Assembly (NCBI RefSeq): GCF_000687455.2
Contig: NZ_JGVW01000087.1
Location: 1-64,000 of the forward strand
Length of the DNA: 64,000 nucleotides
Reading direction: 5' to 3'
Source: Burkholderia sp. lig30
GTDB lineage: Bacteria > Pseudomonadota > Gammaproteobacteria > Burkholderiales > Burkholderiaceae
Position 1 is the first letter of the stretch. Every line of letters begins with the position of its first letter. Position numbers and translations under genes: made by a program. Positions 60,269-64,000 of the stretch are shown here, piece after piece. The notes under the pieces are model-generated. The model ran no database searches. It worked only from the letters and a program-made list of their open reading frames with translations, and was not told where the DNA came from.

Positions 60269-61845
60269 AAGCGGGCCTGAGCAACGAGCAGCGCTTCATT
60301 GTCGAGGTGGATTCGTTCGAGTTCATCGCGCAGGATGTCGACAAGACCCGGCGTGCGCTCGCGGACTGGCTCGCGGCATTGAACGCCGATCTTCAGGCCA
60401 GCCGTCTGGCATGCGCGGGACTGACGGAGCAGAGCGGGCTGGCGCTTCAGGCGAACGCCATCGACACCGTGTTGCGGAACGGCATGCACGCGTGGTCGCG
60501 GCAATGGTCCAGTCTGGACGCGGCTCGCGCGCTGGCCGATACCTTCGACGACAAGGTGTTGCTGCTGGTGTTCGGCAAGTTCAATGCGGGCAAGAGTTCA
60601 TTCTGCAATTTCATGGCCGAACGCTTCGCCGCGCACGGCAAGACGGTGCGGCATTTCCATCTCGACGCCGGCCGCATCGTGCAGACACCGGAACGCTTCG
60701 AGGAAGGCACGACCGAAACTACCGCGCGGCTGCAGGGTGTTTGCCTGGGTGAGAAGCTGGTTCTGCTGGATACGCCCGGGTTGCATTCGGCGACGCCGGA
60801 GAACGCGGCATTGACGCGGCGCTTCACCGAAAGCGCCGACGGCGTGTTGTGGCTGACCAGTTCCACCTCGCCCGGGCAAGTGCAGGAACTGGACGAACTG
60901 GGACGGGAACTGCATCGCAACAAGCCGCTGCTGCCGGTCGTGACCCGCAGCGACATGTACGACGAAGACGAAGTCGACGGCGAGATCCGCAAATTTCTTT
61001 GCAACAAGACCGCGCAGAACCGCGCCGAACAAGAGGCCGACATCAAGACCCGCGCGGAACAGAAACTCCGGGCGATGGGCGTCGACGCGGCGCTGCTGAA
61101 AACGCCGATATCGATCTCCGCGCACATGGCGCGCGAACAGGGGCATACGCCGGCGGCGATGATCGAGGCCGGCTTCGAGCGGCTGTACGCCGCGCTGCTG
61201 GCCATTGCCGGGCCGGCATTGTTCTATAAGCGGCGCAAGCTGGCGGAAGTATGGCTGCACCATCTGGAAGAGAACGTGCTGGGCCTGTTGTGCCGCGAGG
61301 TGTCTCCGTTGCTGGCGGCGTTGAACGCATCGTCGCAAGCCGCGCTCGCGCGGCTCGAACGGCAGCGGGAGCAGATCGTCGGCGCCGTGTGGCGCAGCGT
61401 CGTGCCGGCGCTGCCAGCATTGCTGGAAACCCATGCGGCAACGCGCGATGCGGCAGCGATCCGCAACAGCCTGTCGGATTCGGTCTTCGACGCGTTCTGC
61501 CGCGAAGCGAGCGGGCAGCTGGCCGATTACGCGGTCGAGCCGGATGCGTCGCTTGCGCGAATCCAGCTGGACGACGACGCGGGTTTCGAGGATCTCGTGG
61601 TCGACTGTTCCGGGGAAGTCAGCGACATCTGCCAGGTCGCGGGCGTCGACTACCCGCATCTGTACGCCGCGCTGGAAACGGCAATTCACAAGAACCTGCT
61701 TCGCCTGTCGAGCGATGCAGCCGAACAGTGCCGCGCTTCAATCACGCGGCTGATGGATGCCGCAACGTGTGTGAAAGACGCGTTGCGGCTTCACGAACGC
61801 GATCTGCTCGACATCAAGCGAGCATTACGCACCGAATCCGCTTGA
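60265..61845 (+). CDS. dynamin-like GTPase 2
   Basis: This 526-aa protein has an N-terminal helical stretch (1-95), then P-loop GKFNAGKS (104-111), a Thr-rich switch EGTTETTARL (147-156), G3 DTPG (169-172) and G4 TRSD (227-230). A long helical C-terminal part (about 290-520) follows; a weakly hydrophobic segment near 320 (LLAIAGPALFYKRRKLAEVW) may touch the membrane. The overlapping starts suggest it forms a heteromeric pair with GTPase 1. It is related to bacterial dynamin-like proteins such as the LeoA/DynA type by layout, not by name. Confidence 0.78.
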   Translation: MKAGLSNEQRFIVEVDSFEFIAQDVDKTRRALADWLAALNADLQASRLACAGLTEQSGLALQANAIDTVLRNGMHAWSRQWSSLDAARALADTFDDKVLLLVFGKFNAGKSSFCNFMAERFAAHGKTVRHFHLDAGRIVQTPERFEEGTTETTARLQGVCLGEKLVLLDTPGLHSATPENAALTRRFTESADGVLWLTSSTSPGQVQELDELGRELHRNKPLLPVVTRSDMYDEDEVDGEIRKFLCNKTAQNRAEQEADIKTRAEQKLRAMGVDAALLKTPISISAHMAREQGHTPAAMIEAGFERLYAALLAIAGPALFYKRRKLAEVWLHHLEENVLGLLCREVSPLLAALNASSQAALARLERQREQIVGAVWRSVVPALPALLETHAATRDAAAIRNSLSDSVFDAFCREASGQLADYAVEPDASLARIQLDDDAGFEDLVVDCSGEVSDICQVAGVDYPHLYAALETAIHKNLLRLSSDAAEQCRASITRLMDAATCVKDALRLHERDLLDIKRALRTESA

Positions 61846-61933
61846 CGGGCGCGCCGCCCCCGACGGTCCCGAAGACGAACCGTTCCGCGACGCGGCGTTG
61901 TCCGTGCGCTTCATGGTCCGCACCGGTCACAGT

Positions 61934-62878
61934 ATGAAACTTGAGTTGAGACACCTGCGTTACTTCGTGGCAGTGGCCGAAGAGCGCAACTTCACGCGCG
62001 CCGCCCAGCGGTTGCATATCGCCCAGCCACCGCTGTCGCGCCAGATCCAGCAGCTCGAGCAAGTGCTGGACGTACAGCTGTTCGAACGCAATTCGCGCCC
62101 GCTCAAGCTCACCGACACCGGCCGCTTCCTGTACTCGCACGCGGTCCAGTTGCTCGCGCAGAGCATCGAGCTCGAATCGATGACGCGGCGCGTGGGCAAG
62201 ATCGAGCGCAGTCTGTCGGTGGGCTTCGTCGGCTCGACGCTGTACGGCTTGCTGCCGAAGATCATTCGCCGCTTTCGTCAGGAGAACGGCGCCGTCGAGC
62301 TGACCCTGCATGAAATGACGACGATGGACCAGATCAAGGCGCTCAAGGAGGGCCGCATCGACGTCGGCTTCGGCCGCATCCGGCTCGAAGATCCGAGCAT
62401 CCGGCGCGTGCTGCTGCGCGAAGAGCGGATGATCGTGGCGCTGCCGCTCGGCCATCCGCTCGCCGGCGCGAAGGACGCGCTTTCGTTGTCGGATCTCGTC
62501 AACGAAACGCTGATCATCTTCCCGAAGGCGCCGCGCCCGAGCTACGCGGACCAGGTGCTGGCCGCGTTTCACGATCGCTCGCTGACGCCGCGCCGCATCC
62601 ACGAAACGCGCGAACTGCAGATCGCGCTCGGGCTGGTCGCGGCGGGAGAAGGGCTGTCGATCCTGCCGGGCAGCGTGCATGGCCTCAAGCGCGACGACGT
62701 CGCGTACAAGTCGCTCGACGATCCCAGGCTCGTGTCGCCGGTCATCATGAGCATGCGCATGCTCGACGAATCGGAGGACATCCAGCGCATGCTCGAATTG
62801 ATCTACCGGCTCTACGACGAGGAGAACATGGCGGGCGTGGCGTCGGTGGAGCGCGACGGACAATCCGTCGCGAGCTGA
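61934..62878 (+). CDS. catR: LysR-type transcriptional regulator, BenM/CatM-like
   Basis: This 314-aa regulator has an N-terminal winged HTH (1-60, LELRHLRYFVAVAEERNFTRAAQ, IAQPPLSRQIQQLE) and a two-part effector domain starting SVGFVGSTLYGLLPKII, all close to BenM/CatM, which bind cis,cis-muconate and benzoate. It lies downstream of the GTPases on the same strand, so it probably controls catB through the ATAC-N7-GTAT site far upstream. The start at 61934 was chosen from the MKLELRHL family start. It ends 6 nt before the convergent TolC-family gene. Confidence 0.85.
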   Translation: MKLELRHLRYFVAVAEERNFTRAAQRLHIAQPPLSRQIQQLEQVLDVQLFERNSRPLKLTDTGRFLYSHAVQLLAQSIELESMTRRVGKIERSLSVGFVGSTLYGLLPKIIRRFRQENGAVELTLHEMTTMDQIKALKEGRIDVGFGRIRLEDPSIRRVLLREERMIVALPLGHPLAGAKDALSLSDLVNETLIIFPKAPRPSYADQVLAAFHDRSLTPRRIHETRELQIALGLVAAGEGLSILPGSVHGLKRDDVAYKSLDDPRLVSPVIMSMRMLDESEDIQRMLELIYRLYDEENMAGVASVERDGQSVAS

Positions 62879-62884
62879 CCGGAT

Positions 62885-64000
62885 TCAGCGCGCGCCGATC
62901 GTCCCGGTCGCGAGCGCGAGGGCGGCTGCGGCCGACAACGCGCCGCAGTAGCTGTCGACGGACGCGTTCTTTGCCGCAATCAGCTGGCTTTGCGCGAGCG
63001 TCGCGTCGGTGATCGAGCCGACGCCGCTCCGGTATGCCGTCAGCGCCGCGTCGTAGCTCGTTTGTGCCGCGTCGACGAGCGCATTGGCGGCTTCGTGCGA
63101 CGCGAGGCTCGTTTGCAACGCGTTTTGCGCCGCGACGATCTGCCGGACTGCTTCTTCCTTCGTGCGCGTGAGGCGAGTCGCCGCGCTCTCCGCATCGTTG
63201 CGCGCCTGCAGCAGCACGGCCGACCGGAAACCGCCGTCATACAGCGGGAGTGTCACGCCGACGAAGACGCCCGCGCCGTACCGGCTGCCGTTCAGGTTGA
63301 CGGTCGGCGCCTGCTGGCCGATCGCCGGCAGCGCCGTGATGCCCGCGCGCCCGCTGCTGTACGACGTCGTCGCGGACGCGAACACCTTCGGCATGAATTC
63401 CGCCTCTGCTGCCTTGACCCTGGCCTGATCCGCCTGCACGGTCGCGTACGCGCTCAACAAGTCGGGGCGTCGCGCGATCGCGTCCGACACGATCTCGTCG
63501 ACCGGTGCACGAAGTGCCGGCGACAGCGGCCGTGCCGGCAGCGTGGCGATCGACGGCCTGGACAGCGGCGAGATGCCGAGCGACGACACGAGGCCCAGAT
63601 AGCTGTCGCTCTCCGCGCCGCGCGCGTCGACGAGCGCGAGATTGGCCTGCGCGCGATTCTGCGTGGCCTGCGCGACCTCGACGATCGTGCCGACGCCCTG
63701 CTTGAGCCGGGTGCGGGCGGCCAGCGCAATCGCGTCGGCATTGTCGAGACCCTGCCGTGCGCTGCGCGCGCGCGATCGCGCGGCTTCGTATCGGTAATAC
63801 GCGACCGTCACGTCGTGGATCACCTGCTGGTGAACCGCGGTGAACGCGACGTTCGACGCGACCGATGCCTGTTTCGCCGCCTCGACCCGCGCGGCGCGCT
63901 CGCCGAAGTCGAACAGCAGCCATTGCAGCGCGAGCACCGAGATGGCGCCGCGCGCCGTCGTGTCGGCCGACGCCGTGCCGAGCGGCGTCGTGGTCGAGCC
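62885..64000 (-). CDS. TolC-family outer-membrane efflux protein (partial; continues past the window)
   Basis: This minus-strand frame is open to the right edge, so the N-terminal part is missing. At least 372 residues show two OEP repeats: WLLFDFGERAARVEAAKQAS, RLKQGVGTIVEVAQATQNRAQAN and, in the second, VGVTLPLYDGGFRSAVLLQA, YRSGVGSITDATLAQSQLI. This is the outer-membrane channel of an RND or MFP-type efflux system. A GTG at 63937 lies in frame but the coding sequence clearly runs on beyond it. The partner pump genes are outside the window. Confidence 0.87.
   Translation of the reverse strand, partial: GSTTTPLGTASADTTARGAISVLALQWLLFDFGERAARVEAAKQASVASNVAFTAVHQQVIHDVTVAYYRYEAARSRARSARQGLDNADAIALAARTRLKQGVGTIVEVAQATQNRAQANLALVDARGAESDSYLGLVSSLGISPLSRPSIATLPARPLSPALRAPVDEIVSDAIARRPDLLSAYATVQADQARVKAAEAEFMPKVFASATTSYSSGRAGITALPAIGQQAPTVNLNGSRYGAGVFVGVTLPLYDGGFRSAVLLQARNDAESAATRLTRTKEEAVRQIVAAQNALQTSLASHEAANALVDAAQTSYDAALTAYRSGVGSITDATLAQSQLIAAKNASVDSYCGALSAAAALALATGTIGAR

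Overview
The window is a GC-rich, densely coded stretch of a beta-proteobacterial main chromosome. The gene order (carA-leuE-carB-greA, yhbY, rlmE-ftsH-folP-glmM-pstSCAB-phoUBR, ppk, ppx), an ornithine-lipid acyltransferase, an intracellular PHB depolymerase and a phasin all point to Burkholderia sensu stricto, most likely the B. cepacia complex. That assignment is inferred from protein content and synteny; nothing was searched.

Layout. Positions 1-9.7 kb hold housekeeping and metabolic genes on both strands: PHB depolymerase, a glutathione S-transferase, a ProP-type transporter, YnfA, a minus-strand methyltransferase-rnhA-dnaQ run, gloB and mltD. Positions 9.9-22.2 kb are the carbamoyl-phosphate synthetase locus with a leucine exporter between its subunits, then greA, a DUF4149 protein, yhbY, rlmE, ftsH, folP and glmM. 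Positions 22.5-33.3 kb form a phosphate block: two tandem Pho boxes, pstSCAB-phoU-phoB-phoR, then convergent ppk and divergent ppx. Positions 33.3-41.4 kb hold tRNA-Pro, sixA, olsB, small membrane or lipoprotein genes, a MATE transporter, a DUF2288 protein, an NlpD-like protein, an aldose epimerase, a 28-codon ORF with its own promoter and terminator, uppP and tRNA-Arg.

From 41.4 kb the window looks accessory. Next to tRNA-Arg lies a frameshifted acyltransferase remnant. It is followed by a four-gene operon (porin, FMN-binding protein, ApbE flavin transferase, four-helix membrane protein with histidines placed like haem ligands) behind a promoter overlapped by a 21-bp palindrome; this looks like an extracytoplasmic flavin-based electron-transfer module. 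A CitE-like fragment, flavohaemoglobin hmp, a GGDEF-EAL protein, small hypotheticals and a phasin follow.

Positions 52.0-62.9 kb are the benzoate and catechol degradation locus. The order is catB-catC-catA-benA-benB-benC-benD, a RidA-like gene, two dynamin-like GTPase genes overlapping by 4 nt, and a BenM/CatM-type LysR regulator. BenABCD converts benzoate to catechol, and CatA, CatB and CatC convert catechol to 3-oxoadipate enol-lactone. A perfect ATAC-N7-GTAT operator sits about 65 bp before the predicted catB transcription start. The GTPase pair and the Rid protein, placed between the pathway and its likely regulator, are the least explained part of the window. The window ends inside a minus-strand TolC-family outer-membrane factor gene.
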